Positions 11,210 through 23,119 of a stretch of DNA of 64,000 nt are shown in pieces; position 1 is the first letter of the stretch, and each line of letters opens with the position of its first letter. The notes below the pieces were generated by a model. That model was not told the origin of the DNA, ran no database searches, and saw only the letters and a list, made by a program, of their open reading frames with translations. The translations under genes and the position numbers were made by a program. Source of the stretch: Timema cristinae (taxonomy: Eukaryota > Arthropoda > Insecta > Phasmatodea > Timematidae); the NCBI GenBank assembly GCA_039000515.1, contig JBCFYV010000012.1:127416132-127480131 (forward strand), read 5' to 3'.

Positions 11210-11990
11210 ATGTGTGAAACCCTCACACATGTTCATGAGCGTGGTTATTACGACTTGTGTAACAGAAGTACACACCGGTAATGTGTGAAACCCTCACACA
11301 TGTTCATGAGCGTGGTTATTACGACTTGTGTAACAGAAGCACACACCGGTAATGTGTGAAACCCTCACACATGTTCATGAGCGTGGTTATTACGACTTGT
11401 GTAACAGAAGTACACACCGGTAATGTGTGAAACCCTCACACATGTTCATGAGCGTGGTTATTACGACTTGTGTAACAGAAGCACACACCGGTAATGTGTG
11501 AAACCCTCACACATGTTCATGAGCGTGGTTATTACGACTTGTGTAACAGAAGCACACACCGGTAATGTGTGAAACCCTCACACATGTTCATGAGCGTGGT
11601 TATTACGACTTGTGTAACAGAAGCACACACCGGTAATGTGTGAAACCCTCACACATGTTCATGAGCGTGGTTATTACGACTTGTGTAACAGAAGCACACA
11701 CCGGTAATGTGTGAAACCCTCACACATGTTCATGAGCGTGGTTATTACGACTTGTGTAACAGAAGCACACACCGGTAATGTGTGAAACCCTCACACATGT
11801 TCATGAGCGTGGTTATTACGACTTGTGTAACAGAAGCACACACCGGTAATGTGTGAAACCCTCACACATGTTCATGAGCGTGGTTATTACGACTTGTGTA
11901 ACAGAAGCACACACCGGTAATGTGTGAAACCCTCACACATGTTCATGAGCGTGGTTATTACGACTTGTGTAACAGAAGCACACACCGGTA
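11210..11990. repeat. 71-bp minisatellite, exactly 11 copies, nearly identical
   Basis: 781 bp is exactly 11 x 71. The only difference I see between copies is one C/T in AGCACAC or AGTACAC (T in copies 1 and 3). Each unit starts with ATGTGTGA-AACCC-TCACACAT, a perfect 8-bp stem with a 5-nt loop. Such homogeneity implies very recent expansion or strong conversion. The unit is not a multiple of 3 and contains stops, so no frame is open. Confidence 0.97.
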
Positions 11991-12150
11991 ATGGACATCA
12001 TAACTTCTCGGCAGATGAGCCTTTATTAATATTTTGATATGTATTTGAAAAATGTTACCAATAGTCGACTAAATGTCAATACATCAACATTTTGGGAAAT
12101 ATTTTGTAAATAATGATTGTATAATCTAAAAAGTATAAATATAATAATAT
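11991..12150. other. AT-rich spacer
   Basis: No feature recognised. Confidence 0.3.
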
Positions 12151-12245
12151 ACTGAAAATTGACACCTGGACACAGGAATAGAAGCCGGGACCTTAGGATT
12201 GGTAAGCTAATGCTCTAGCCACTGAGCTATCCAGGAATCGTTGCA
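12151..12245 (-). mobile_element. tRNA-derived short SINE, family C, left arm of an inverted pair
   Basis: On minus it reads TCCTGGATAGCTCAGTGGCT (box A) ... GGTCCCGGCTTCTATTCCTG (box B region) and ends GGTGTCAATTTTC. It is related to the plus-strand copies at 12380 and 26838. Its outer end and that of 12380-12475 are reverse complements, so the two face each other as an inverted pair about 170 bp apart. Confidence 0.7.
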
Positions 12246-12379
12246 TGCCCAGGGCCATTCTTCACTCATATTTTAAGGCAGAGTCTGTGATGGACGTGCG
12301 GAAATCATCGGCTACAAATGTGTGATTCTATTAAGATCACGAGCTATCAAATAACGCAGCCACCCTAGACTCGGTAGTT

Positions 12380-12475
12380 GGCTTAATGCTGCCACTGCAA
12401 TGGCGTAATAAGCCAAAGGTCCCGGTTTCGATTCCCGTGTTCAGGTGTCATTTTTCAATTTTCAAAATATTATAT
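12380..12475 (+). mobile_element. tRNA-derived short SINE, family C, right arm of an inverted pair
   Basis: Contains GGTCCCGGTTTCGATTCCCG (box B) followed by GTGTCATTTTTCAATTTTC. The tRNA head upstream is diverged (GGCTTAATGCTGCCACTGC). The 3-prime part is complementary to 12151-12205. Confidence 0.65.
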
Positions 12476-12689
12476 CTAGATGGAGAATTCCTCAATAAAA
12501 AGCATAAACAATATCTTCGGCTATTTGGTCCATAATAATATAGCCTGTATATTTATATAAAACATAATATGAGAAGCATTATTCATTATTTAAAATAAAT
12601 AAATAATTTATAGATGTAGTTTAAAAACAAGTTTTTATTTTGTGTGTGCATTTCGTCTTAATACCTATTCAAGATATCACATATTTATA

Positions 12690-12850
12690 CTAATGGGTAA
12701 AAGATGAGGAAGATTGATTTAAAGATAATGCACTCACATTTGTGTGGAGGTACGAAGAGAAAATGTTTAGTAAATAAACACCAAAATTCGGCTAGATAAG
12801 ATTCAAACCCGTTCTCCGTTACCAGAAAACCAGACTAGACTAAACCAGCG
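12690..12850 (-). mobile_element. tRNA-derived SINE, family B fragment
   Basis: Minus-strand tRNA-like head with GGGTTTGAATCTTATC (box B) near 12800 and the ACAAATGTGAGTGCA block of the body. Truncated before the tail. The 16-bp array begins about 60 bp beyond its head. Confidence 0.5.
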
Positions 12851-12910
12851 CCTCTGTCTGCATGTCCACCACCACCATAGTAAGGTTTATTGTTGTGTCT
12901 ATACTTCCGT

Positions 12911-14511
12911 GGTGTTCTCCTATCTGGTGTTCTCCCTATCTGGTGTTCTCCCTATCTGGTGTTCTCCCTATCTGGTGTTCTCCCTATCTGGTGTTCTCCC
13001 TATCTGGTGATCTCCCTATCTGGTGTTCTCCCTATCTGGTGTTCTCCCTATCTGGTGTTCTCCCTATCTGGTGTTCTCCCTATCTGGTGATCTCCCTATC
13101 TGGTGTTCTCCCTATCTGGTGATCTCCCTATCTGGTGTTCTCCCTATCTGGTGTTCTTCCTATCTGGTGTTCTCCCTATCTGGTGTTCTCCCTATCTGGT
13201 GATCTCCCTATCTGGTGTTCTCCCTATCTGGTGCTCTCCCTATCTGGTGTTCTCCCTATCTGGTGATCTCCCTATCTGGTGTTCTCCCTATCTGGTGATC
13301 TCCCTATCTGGTGTTCTCCCTATCTGGTGTTCTCTCCTATCTGGTGCTCTCCCTATCTGGTGATCTTCCTATCTGGTGTTCTCCTATCTGGTGATCTCCC
13401 TATCTGGTGTTCTCCCTATCTGGTGCTCTCCCTATCTGGTGATCTCCCTATCTGGTGATCTTCCTATCTGGTGTTCTCCTATCTGGTGATCTCCCTATCT
13501 GGTGTTCTCCCTATCTGGTGTTCTCCCTATCTGGTGCTCTCCCTATCTGGTGTTCTCCCTATCTGGTGATCTCCCTATCTGGTGTTCTCCTATCTGGTGT
13601 TCTCCCTATCTGGTGATCTCCCTATCTGGTGTTCTCCCTATCTGGTGTTCTCCCTATCTGGTGTTCTCCCTATCTGGTGCTCTCCCTATCTGGTGATCTT
13701 CCTATCTGGTGTTCTCCTATCTGGTGATCTCCCTATCTGGTGCTCTCCCTATCTGGTGTTCTCCCTATCTGGTGATCTCCCTATCTGGTGTTCTCCCTAT
13801 CTGGTGTTCTCCCTATCTGGTGCTCTCCCTATCTGGTGATCTTCCTATCTGGTGTTCTCCTATCTGGTGATCTCCCTATCTGGTGTTCTCCCTATCTGGT
13901 GTTCTCCCTATCTGGTGCTCTCCCTATCTGGTGATCTCCCTATCTGGTGATCTTCCTATCTGGTGTTCTCCTATCTGGTGATCTCCCTATCTGGTGATCT
14001 CCCTATCTGGTGCTCTCCCTATCTGGTGTTCTCCCTATCTGGTGATCTCCCTATCTGGTGTTCTCCCTATCTGGTGTTCTCCCTATCTGGTGCTCTCCCT
14101 ATCTGGTGATCTTCCTATCTGGTGATCTTCCTATCTGGTGTTCTCCTATCTGGTGTTCTCCCTATCTGGTGTTCTCCCTATCTGGTGCTCTCCCTATCTG
14201 GTGATCTTCCTATCTGGTGTTCTCCTATCTGGTGATCTCCCTATCTGGTGTTCTCCCTATCTGGTGTTCTCCCTATCTGGTGCTCTCCCTATCTGGTGAT
14301 CTCCCTATCTGGTGATCTTCCTATCTGGTGTTCTCCTATCTGGTGATCTCCCTATCTGGTGATCTCCCTATCTGGTGATCTCCCTATCTGGTGATCTCCC
14401 TATCTGGTGATCTCCCTATCTGGTGTTCTCCCTATCTGGTGTTCTCCCTATCTGGTGTTCTCCCTATCTGGTGCTCTCCCTATCTGGTGATCTCCCTATC
14501 TGGTGTTCTTC
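12911..14511. repeat. 16-bp minisatellite, about 100 copies
   Basis: The unit is 16 bp (CTATCTGGTGNTCTCC) with variable bases giving GTT, GAT or GCT forms, a TTCC form and a 15-bp form lacking one C. The block order GCT, GAT, GATCTTCC, GTTCTCC (15 bp), GAT recurs at irregular spacing (about 13360, 13456, 13695, 13839, 13950, 14120, 14204, 14309), evidence of multi-unit duplications. Short frames reading SGVLPIWCSPYLVFSL arise from three 16-bp units making 48 bp and are not genes. Confidence 0.96.
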
Positions 14512-14620
14512 CTCCTTGCAATGTCTTGGAGGAGGTCGTTTCTTCCTCCAGACTCTCAGACCAGAGTCTTGATTGTGGCCGCGAGACATTCTCCAATTAG
14601 TACCTTACTGGTTGGAGACC

Positions 14621-15260
14621 TATAGACCGTCAACTTAGAGAACACTGGGTACAACATCTGTATAGACTGTCAACTTGGACAACACTGGGTACAACATCTG
14701 TATAGACCGTCAACTTAGAGAACACTGGGTACAACATCTGTATAGACTGTCAACTTGGACAACACTGGGTACAACATCTGTATAGACCGTCAACTTAGAG
14801 AACACTGGGTACAACATCTGTATAGACTGTCAACTTGGACAACACTGGGTACAACATCTGTATAGACCGTCAACTTAGAGAACACTGGGTACAACATCTG
14901 TATAGACAGTCAACTTGGACAACACTGGGTACAACATCTGTATAGACCGTCAACTTAGAGAACACTGGGTACAACATCTGTATAGACCGTCAACTTAGAG
15001 AACACTGGGTACAACATCTGTATAGACTGTCAACTTGGACAACACTGGGTACAACATCTGTATAGACTGTCAACTTGGACAACACTGGGTACAACATCTG
15101 TATAGACCGTCAACTTAGAGAACACTGGGTACAACATCTGTATAGACCGTCAACTTAGAGAACACTGGGTACAACATCTGTATAGACCGTCAACTTAGAG
15201 AACACTGGGTACAACATCTGTATAGACTATCAACTTAGATAACACTAGGTTCAACACATA
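14621..15260. repeat. 40-bp minisatellite, 16 copies, dimeric
   Basis: 640 bp is exactly 16 x 40. Two monomer types (ACCGTCAACTTAGAG and ACTGTCAACTTGGAC) alternate over the left half, giving an 80-bp higher-order unit; the right half has runs of a single type. The last unit is the most diverged. Only about 110 bp separates it from the 16-bp array. Confidence 0.96.
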
Positions 15261-16431
15261 TATTAGACATGACTTTGGCTTGTCCAAACTTTTGTGATGG
15301 ATTTGGTCTTATGTATTATTTAAATTAAATTGACCAATAAAGTGAGGTTTTGTGAATTATTGTTTGCATTTAATTTTTAAGTCAGTTAATTATAGAACAA
15401 GCACATCAAATAGACCCCAGAACAATAATTTTCATTTTAACTGATGAGAATAAAACTTATTTTACAGTTGTACCCTTAATACTAATCAACGTTATTCAAA
15501 TAAATATTTATATTTACAATCGTCATAGCTATAAATAACACTGGCACGAATATTTTAAAACACAGGATCATGTCAGCATCGGTGTTGTAATACATTCGTT
15601 ATAAAATACTCCCTACTTTCATGAACTATTACTTTAATTTGACGTGAGAGGGGATTGGCTTAAAACCATAGTTAAGAAAAATATATTATGAAATTGTCAA
15701 TTTTGAAAAATAAATTCTGTTAGTCAAATACCTTTAGTTGAAGTACCGAAATGAATATTGATTTTTAGCGCAATCGAAAGGAGAGGCAGTGTTTGAAATA
15801 TACCCCACCCCCAACACTCTCATAGCCCCCTAAAACCACCCTCTCCCTTTTGAAAGCGCTGAAACAAGGGTGCAGCTAATGGGGTAAGAGGGGAGAAGAG
15901 GGGAGGGATTTTGGAGACAGCGTTCAACTTGGAACCCGGAGGCCAAAATTGGGAGAGGAAAAAAAGTTTGCTTCGCGTTTTTTTTAAGAGTAGGAAATCA
16001 GTAGAGAGGGAATAAAACCGTGAGAAATGTTGCCATACGCTTCGTAGCGCGCTGAGCTGAGGAATTTTTATTTGCTTGTTTATTTATTTTTTTGCTACGA
16101 ATTTATTTAGTGAAAGTTTGGGATTTTATTGTATTAATTAAAAAAAATAATTTTTTTTAGAAATAAAATCACAATAATTTTTATCAGGTTCGTCATTTTT
16201 GTAGTGAACGCATCATTTTAGTTTTTTTTGTTTTTTTTTACCTCTTTGTTAAATAACATGTAAATCAAAGATATTGAATGGATTGAAACGTTATAAAGAT
16301 TTCCTTGGAGAAATTGTGTACCATAAAAATACGCCCTTTTTCTATTCTATAAATACAAATAATAATTTGTAACAAAACAAAGTTTGCCATAGGGCCTATT
16401 TGTATGATTTCTTCCCTGTTTCCCTCCATGG
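15261..16431. other. AT-rich DNA with an internal G/C-skewed patch, no gene seen
   Basis: At 15800-15960 there is a C-rich then G-rich patch; elsewhere A/T runs dominate. No protein homology or repeat pair recognised. Confidence 0.4.
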
Positions 16432-16680
16432 GTTAAGAATCAGAAATGTAGAATTTAGCGGAAATGTACTCGCATTTGCGTTAAGATGTAGAGGGGGAGA
16501 TCATTGTGGGAAAATAATACTAAGTGAGCTTGACGTTTAGTTCGCCTGTCCAACGACGAGAGCCTAGTTTTGTAGCCTAGCCGGGTCGCTGAAGGGAGTA
16601 ATGACTTGTTGACTGACCTTACTGGCAGAAGTTGCACCCCTTTGTGTAGATTGTTGTCAAATTGGGCCAGCACACTGTCA
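16432..16680 (-). mobile_element. Probable SINE, family B, diverged
   Basis: The minus strand carries a body-like GCAAATGCGAGTACATTT block and a weak head. It resembles 12690-12850 only in the body. Low confidence. Confidence 0.35.
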
Positions 16681-16838
16681 CTCTGCATTCCCATTTAATA
16701 ATATTTTAAAATAGAACCTATTATTTTAAATGCTATGTTATAAATACTATCATCACTAAGCACAAGCCAGCATCGACAGGCAGACGGACGAAACACCAAG
16801 CTCCTCTGGTCTGGTTTGCCAGTCACGTACAAGTCGAT

Positions 16839-17275
16839 GTACAACACGACATGGTGTTGTAACTCCTGTACAACACGACACAATGTTGTAACCCCTGTAC
16901 AACACGACACAATGTTGTAACTCCTGTACAACACGACACAATGTTGTAACCCCTGTACAACACACCATGTTGTAACTCCTGTACAACACGACACAATGTT
17001 GTAACTCCTGTACAACACGACACAATGTTGTAACTCCTGTACAACACGACACAATGTTGTAACTCCTGTACAACACGACACAATGTTGTAACCCCTGTAC
17101 AACACACCATGTTGTAACTCCTGTACAACACGACACAATGTTGTAACTCCTGTACAACACGACACAATGTTGTAACCCCTGTACAACACGACACAATGTT
17201 GTAACCCCTGTACAACACGACACAATGTTGTAACTCCTGTACAACACGACACAATGTTGTAACCCCTGTACAACA
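16839..17275. repeat. 29-bp minisatellite with a 25-bp form, about 15 copies
   Basis: Every 29-bp unit contains TACAACA-N8-TGTTGTA, a perfect 7-bp dyad, so the array is a series of potential hairpins. Two units lack 4 bp of the loop (CACACCATG form, near 16965 and 17105), leaving the stem intact. All three minus-strand frames are open (176, 186 and 192 codons) because the unit has no stop in that orientation. Confidence 0.95.
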
Positions 17276-17649
17276 GTCCACACCATCTGCTGGAAGAAAG
17301 ACAGCCCTGCCCGAATTCTTCTTATTTGTTGTATTTAAAGACTGGATGTGTCTGTTCCATTGCTCTCTTTTGTTGGAGCTCACTACAGCCCTTACTACCC
17401 CCTCTCGTGATGGATGAAACTGTCAATTGAAGGGAGGGATTATGTAGATCATATACTTGTAATGTGTCTCGGGAATCCCCCTTAATATTAACCGTCCCAT
17501 TCACGAGTGAGTCAATTCAAGGTCCGCCAACGTGATGGCTACAAAATAACTTTCAGATTCCAGGACGGGCGGTATTTCCCCGCGTGTCTCTTCCTTCTCG
17601 GATAACACGAACGTGTTAATTACAACAATAGGCGGGGAGTTCAGCTTGG
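17276..17649. other. Spacer, nothing recognised
   Basis: Mixed composition. No motif supports a feature. Confidence 0.3.
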
Positions 17650-17820
17650 GACAACTGGTTATATCAGCACACGACTTACAAACTAACTTAAATCTAGAAC
17701 AGACACAACACCCAACCCCCGACCGGTTAATTCATCGCTTCGAAAGGGGAAACCAACATTTTTCGACTATGCCGGCAATGGAACTCGGGACCTTTAGTTC
17801 AATCGGCAGATAGCACCTGG
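17650..17820 (-). mobile_element. tRNA-derived SINE, family D
   Basis: Minus strand: box B-like GAGTTCCATTGCCGG, then the family D body (GTTGTGTCTGTTCTAGATTT) and the AAGTCGTGTGCTGATATAA end, shared with 10072 and 18754. The head is eroded. Confidence 0.7.
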
Positions 17821-18216
17821 TGTAGATTTAATTGTTGTAAAGGTTAGGGGAGTGATTATTGGGATTATCCTTTAAATAACTTCCTTGACGCCGGCGAACT
17901 ATACATCAGGAGCTAAACAACAGGCGCAAATAGTATATCGAGTGTTTATTCTCGTTATAGGAAGAGGGAAGGAAGTGCTATCAAACACAATACCTTGCAT
18001 GTTATCCCTTCTCTTTTTATTTCTCGCATGGTCGTGTAAGTATGAAAGTAATTATATGCGTTAAGATAAGATGCAACCCGCTTTGCAAAATAGCTTCCAA
18101 CTCGTCAAGAAGGTAACGGCATTATCTATTATCTGCTTGAATAGAATACTGCTTGGTGAAATTGGTTTAGTAAAGATAGAGCACTACATTGTCGAGCATG
18201 TATGATTGTCGGTAGT
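17821..18216. other. Spacer, nothing recognised
   Basis: No repeat, SINE or coding signal seen. Confidence 0.3.
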
Positions 18217-18297
18217 GGTCCTAGGTTAATCACTGGTCGAGTGGGCCTAGGTTAATCACTGGTCGAGTGGTCCTAGGTTAATCACTGGTCGAGTGGT
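18217..18297. repeat. 26-bp tandem repeat, 3 copies
   Basis: Three near-identical 26-bp units (GGTCCTAGGTTAATCACT core; the second has GGGCCTAGG). It contains the palindrome CCTAGG. This looks like a young or incipient array. Confidence 0.93.
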
Positions 18298-18753
18298 CAG
18301 CTAATACGACCCTCTGTTAAGGTGTTGAGTGTTATATTTCTTCGTCTTATTATCACTTTTATTGATATAATATAAAACAGAAAATAATTAGAGCCATTCA
18401 TTATCACAAAGCAGTTCAATTTTATTTTATTTCTTTTCGATGCACCATATTCTATTCTTGGGCTAAGATGGCGGCGAGCGCGGGAGTAAAAATGTAAAAC
18501 AAGTGAATAACGGAGAGACAAGGGCATGCGCATGGAGAGAACCAAGAGCTAACGGCCCGAGGCTAGCAAATGAACGTTTGATGATATCCTAAACTCAATT
18601 TACATATTTATTATATCTAACATAGAGTTGAGAGTTGCGTGGAAGTCTCGCTGGACAGAGCTGGGGAGGGCGCTCGAAAGAAAGGATTCAAGTCGGAAAA
18701 AACATATTAGTCTTCTTATGAAACATTTACCAGATTATATTATATTATCTAAT
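18298..18753. other. Spacer with a YY1-like motif
   Basis: At about 18471 the sequence AAGATGGCGGCGAGCGCGGG matches the YY1/Pho-type core (AAGATGGCGGC) in a local CpG patch. It could be a promoter element, but no exon is recognisable nearby. Confidence 0.3.
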
Positions 18754-18925
18754 CCGGCCCCTCAGCTCAGGTCTGGCTTCTAAGATGGTCAGGGCTTCGA
18801 TCACTGGCCTTGCAGTAAAGCGTGTGATGGTCATAGTGGGGGGATGGGTGTAGTCTATGTTAGTTTGTAAGTCGTGTGCTGATATAATCAGTCGGTTCAG
18901 AAAGTGCACGCTAAATATCTCAAAA
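18754..18925 (+). mobile_element. tRNA-derived SINE, family D
   Basis: Plus-strand copy: head CCCCTCAGCTCAGGTCTGGC with a box B-like GGCTTCGATCACTGG, and body ending GTAAGTCGTGTGCTGATATA then TCAGTTCAGAAAGTGCACG-like sequence. Aligns with the minus-strand copies at 10072, 17650 and 23574. Confidence 0.75.
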
Positions 18926-18989
18926 GAAATACATAAGATCTAGGCACGTGCTAAAGTAGATCTGGAAGTTTGAACACATGAATTGAGGT

Positions 18990-19195
18990 CGAGGGCTGAT
19001 AACCGTCTGGTAATTTAATAGCCCAAAATACACGCACTGGTGGGCACGCAGTATACATGTCAGACTCGTGTGGTCTGAGTTTGAATAATGATCTGGTGTA
19101 CTGGGGGGGGGGTTCCTAAATGGTTTGCCTGTGACTCTATACGCAAATTGCGGGTGCATGATATCTGAACTCTACCTTTCTTATCACTACTCAAA
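18990..19195 (+). mobile_element. tRNA-derived SINE, family B fragment
   Basis: The head resembles the copy at 48590 (CACTGGTGGGCACG), then a decayed B box (GAGTTTGAATAATGA), GGGGGGGGTTCCTAAATGG and ACGCAAATTGCGGGTGCA. The tail is absent. Confidence 0.55.
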
Positions 19196-19719
19196 TAGAG
19201 TATTTAAATGATAACAGCCCGGCCAGCTTATCAAACACGAAGTAGACCAAATTCCAACTAAATGTGTAAAGTAAGATAAGCTACAGTCCAATTATCATAA
19301 GAAGGGCCATATAGATAATACAAACTTATTATCTGTTTACGTTCAGCATTGATAACATTTTACTTTATTATTAGTGTTATATTATAGCTACCTATTGATA
19401 ATATGTAACTTATTTGAAGTTACATCTGAAGAACATTTGACTTGACGTAAGAATACATGAGAATAGATCTATTACATTTCTTAGCTGTCAAATAAAGCCC
19501 TTCTTATGAAAAGTGTACTGTAGCAATGATCGTGTTTTCATACGCTAAGCCATGTTATCTGCAACTCTCACTGTTGACCTCAATAAAACAGGTTTGTATT
19601 TTCTAAAAGGCACTCTAGTATTCATTAGTAGGAAAATCAAGGTATTTGTCACTCAAAACAGTGGTAACACCGTCTGGGGCGTCAAGTTTGAAATCTTAAT
19701 AAAAGTCGTGAATAAACTC
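19196..19719. other. AT-rich spacer, nothing recognised
   Basis: No feature supported. Confidence 0.3.
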
Positions 19720-22700
19720 CTGCTATGTAATGTTCTGTTCTTGTTATAGTCCCGCTATGTAATGTTCTGTTCTGGTTATAGTCCCACTATGTAATGTTCT
19801 GTTCTGGTTATAGTCCTGCTATGTAATGTTCTATTCATGCTATAGTCTCGCTATGTAATGTTCTATTCATGCTATAGTCTCGCTATGTAATGTTCTGTTC
19901 TTGATATAGTCTCGCTATGTAATGTTCTGTTCTTGCTATAGTCTCGCTATGTAATGTTCTATTCATGCTATAGTCTCGCTATGTAATGTTCTGTTCTTGA
20001 TATAGTCTCGCTATGTAATGTTCTATTCATGCTATAGTCTCGCTATGTAATTTTCTGTTCTTGATAAAGTCTCGCTATGTAATGTTCTGTTCTTGCTATA
20101 GTCTCGCTATGTAATGTTCTATTCATGCTATAGTCTCGCTATGTAATGTTCTATTCATGCTATAGTCTCGCTATGTAATGTTCTGTTCTTGATATAGTCT
20201 CGCTATGTAATGTTCTGTTCTTGCTATAGTCTCACTATGTAATGTTCTGTTCATGCTATAGTCTCGCTATGTAATGTTCTATTCATGCTATAGTCTCGCT
20301 ATGTAATGTTCTGTTCATGCTATAGTCCTGCTATGTAATGTTCTGTTCTTGCTATAGTCTCGCTATGTAATGTTCTGTTCTTGCTATAGTCCTGCTATGT
20401 GATATTCTGTTCTTGCTATAGTCCTGCTATGTAATGTTCTGTTCTTGCTTTAGTCCTGCTATGTGATGTTCTGTTCTTGCTATAGTCCTGCTATGTAATG
20501 TTCTGTTCTTGCTATAGTCCTGCTATTTAATGTTCTGTTCTTGCTATAGTCCTGCTATGTGATGTTCTGTTCTTGCTATAGTCCTGCTATGTAATGTTCT
20601 GTTCTTGCTATAGTCCCCGCTATGTGAACGTTCTGTGTTCTTTGCTATAGTCCTGCTATGTAACGTTCTGTTCTTGCTATAGTCCTGCTATGTAATGTTC
20701 TGTTCTTGCTTATAGTCCTGCTATGTAATGTTCTGTTCTTGCTATAGTCCTGCTATGTGATTTTTCTTGTTCTTGCTATAGTCCTGCTATGTAATGTTCT
20801 TGTTCTTGCTATAGTCCTGCTATGTGATGTTCTGTTCTTGCTATAGTCGTGCTATGTAATGTTCTGTTCTTGCTATAGTCCGCTATGTAACGTTCTGTTC
20901 TTGCTATAGTCCTGCTATGTAACGTTCTGTTCTTGCTATAGTCCGGCTATGTAATGTTGTGTTCTTGCTATAGTCCCGCTATGTAACGTTCTGTTCTTGC
21001 TATAGTACTGCTATGTAATGTTCTGTTCTTGCTATAGTCCGGCTATGTAATGTTCTGTTCTTGCTATAGTCCTGCTATGTGATGTTCTGTTCTTGCTATA
21101 GTCCCGCTATGTAACGTTCTGTTCTTGCTATACTCCTGCTATGTGATGTTCTGTTCTTGCTATAGTCCTGCTATGTGATATTCTGTTCTTGCTATAGTCC
21201 CGCTATGTAACGTTCTGTTCTTGCTATAGTCCTGCTATGTAATGTTCTTGTTCTTGCTATAGTCCTGCTATTTAATGTTCTGTTCTTGCTATAGTCCCGC
21301 TATGTAACGTTTCTGTTCTTGCTATAGTCCTGCTATGTAACGTTCTGTTCTTGCTATAGTCCGGCTATGTAATGTTCTGTTCTTGCTATAGTCCGCTATG
21401 TAACGTTTTGTTCTTGCTATAGTACTGCTATGTAACGTTCTGTTCTTGCTATAGTCCGGCTATGTAATGTTCTGTTCTTGCTATAGTCCGGCTATGTAAT
21501 GTTCTGTTCTTGCTATAGTCCTGCTATGTAATGTTCTGTTCTCTTGCTATAGTCCTGCTATGTAATGTTCTGTTCTTGCTATTAGTCCTGCTATGTGATG
21601 TTCTGTTCTTGCTATAGTCCCGCTATGTAACGTTTGTTCTTGCTATAGTCCTGCTATGTAATGTTCTGTTCTTGCTATAGTCCTGCTATGTAATGTTCTG
21701 TTCTTGCTATAGTCCTGCTATGTGATGTTCTGTTCTTGCTATAGTCCCGCTATGTAACGTTCTGTTCTTGCTATAGTCCTGCTTTATGTGATGTGTTCTG
21801 TTCTTTGCTATAGTCCTGCTATTTAATGTTCTGTTCTTGCTATAGTCCCGCTATGTAACGTTCTGTTCTTGCTATAGTCCTGCTATGTGATGTTCTGTTC
21901 TTGCTATAGTCCCGCTATGTAACGTTCTGTTCTTGCTATAGTCCTGCTATTTAATGTTCTGTTCTTGCTATAGTCCCGCTATGTAACGTTCTGTTCTTGC
22001 TATAGTCCTGCTATGTAACGTTCTGTTCTTGCTATAGTCCTGCTATTTAATGTTCTGTTCTTGCTATAGTCCCGCTATGTGATGTTCTGTTCTTGCTATA
22101 GTCCCGCTATGTAACGTTCTGTTCTTGCTATAGTCCTGCTATGTAACGTTCTGTTCTTGCTATAGTCCGGCTATGTAATGTTCTGTTCTTGCTATAGTCC
22201 CGCTATGTAACGTTCTGTTCTTGCTATAGTCCTGCTATGTTAACGTTCTGTTCTTGCTATAGTCCTGCTATGCGATGTTCTGTTCTTGCTATAGTCCCGC
22301 TATGTAACGTTCTGTTCTTGCTATAGTCCTGCTATTTAATGTTCTGTTCTTGCTATAGTCCCGCTATGTAACGTTCTGTTCTTGCTATAGTCCTGCTATG
22401 TAACGTTCTGTTCTTGCTATAGTCCTGCTATGTGATGTTCTGTTCTTACTATAGTCCCGCTATGTAACGTTCTGTTCTTGCTATAGTCCTGCTATTTAAT
22501 GTTCTGTTCTTGCTATAGTCCCGCTATGTAACGTTCTGTTCTTGCTATAGTCCTGCTATGTAACGTTCTGTTCTTGCTATAGTCCGGCTATGTAATGTTC
22601 TGTTCTTGCTATAGTCCTGCTATGTAATGTTCTGTTCTTGCTATAGTCCTGCGATGTAATGTTCTGTTCTTGCTATAGTCCTGCTATGTGATGTTCTGTT

Positions 22701-22934
22701 CTTACTATAGTCCCGCTATGTAACGTTCTGTTCTTGCTATAGTCCTGCTATTTAATGTTCTGTTCTTGCTATAGTCCCGCTATGTAACGTTTGTTCTTGC
22801 TATAGTCCCGCTATGTAATGTTCTGTTCTTGCTATAGTCCTGCGATGTAATGTTCTGTTCTTGCTATAGCCCTGCGATGTAATGTTCTGTTCTTGCTATA
22901 GTCCTGCTATATAATGTTCTGTTCTTGCTATAGC
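19720..22934. repeat. 32-bp minisatellite, about 100 copies, two subfamilies
   Basis: Unit about 32 bp (CTATGTAATGTTCTGTTC then TTGCTATAGTCCTG). The left part (about 19830-20330) is dominated by an ATTCATGCTATAGTCTCG form; the right part by TTCTTGCTATAGTCCTG or TCCCG forms, with GTAACG, GTGATG and TTTAATG variants. Isolated 1-3 bp insertions cluster around 20600-20800 and 21540-21800 (GTGTTCTTTGC, TTCTCTTGC), which may be real indels or uncorrected long-read errors. It is the longest array of the window. Confidence 0.96.
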
Positions 22935-23035
22935 CTCTCTTTACTCCCTTATACCTCTCCTCGGTCTCATTTTACTCCTTTATACCTCTCCTCGGTCTCT
23001 TTTTACTCCCTTATACCCCTCCTCGGTCTCTCTTT
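22934..23035. repeat. 33-bp pyrimidine-rich tandem repeat, 3 copies
   Basis: Three units of about 33 bp (TTTACTCCCTTATACCTCTC then CTCGGTCTC), directly abutting the 32-bp array. Strand asymmetry is strong (nearly all pyrimidine). Confidence 0.9.
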
Positions 23036-23119
23036 ATCTTTCTCTGAGTTTTTTTGTCGGCGTCCTTCACTTTGAAAAGTAGGAGAAACCGCTCCCTAAA
23101 ATTAATTACGTCCAAAAAT

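Noticed and set aside
11210..11990. CRISPR-like array of hairpin repeats
   Set aside because: Units are contiguous and fully identical with no variable spacers, and the context is eukaryotic.
16695..17383. Cys/Val-rich minus-strand proteins of 176-192 codons
   Set aside because: All three minus frames run through the 29-bp array; no signal peptide or domain.
18471..18490. YY1-type promoter for a host gene
   Set aside because: Motif matches, but no first exon or conserved coding sequence is visible downstream.
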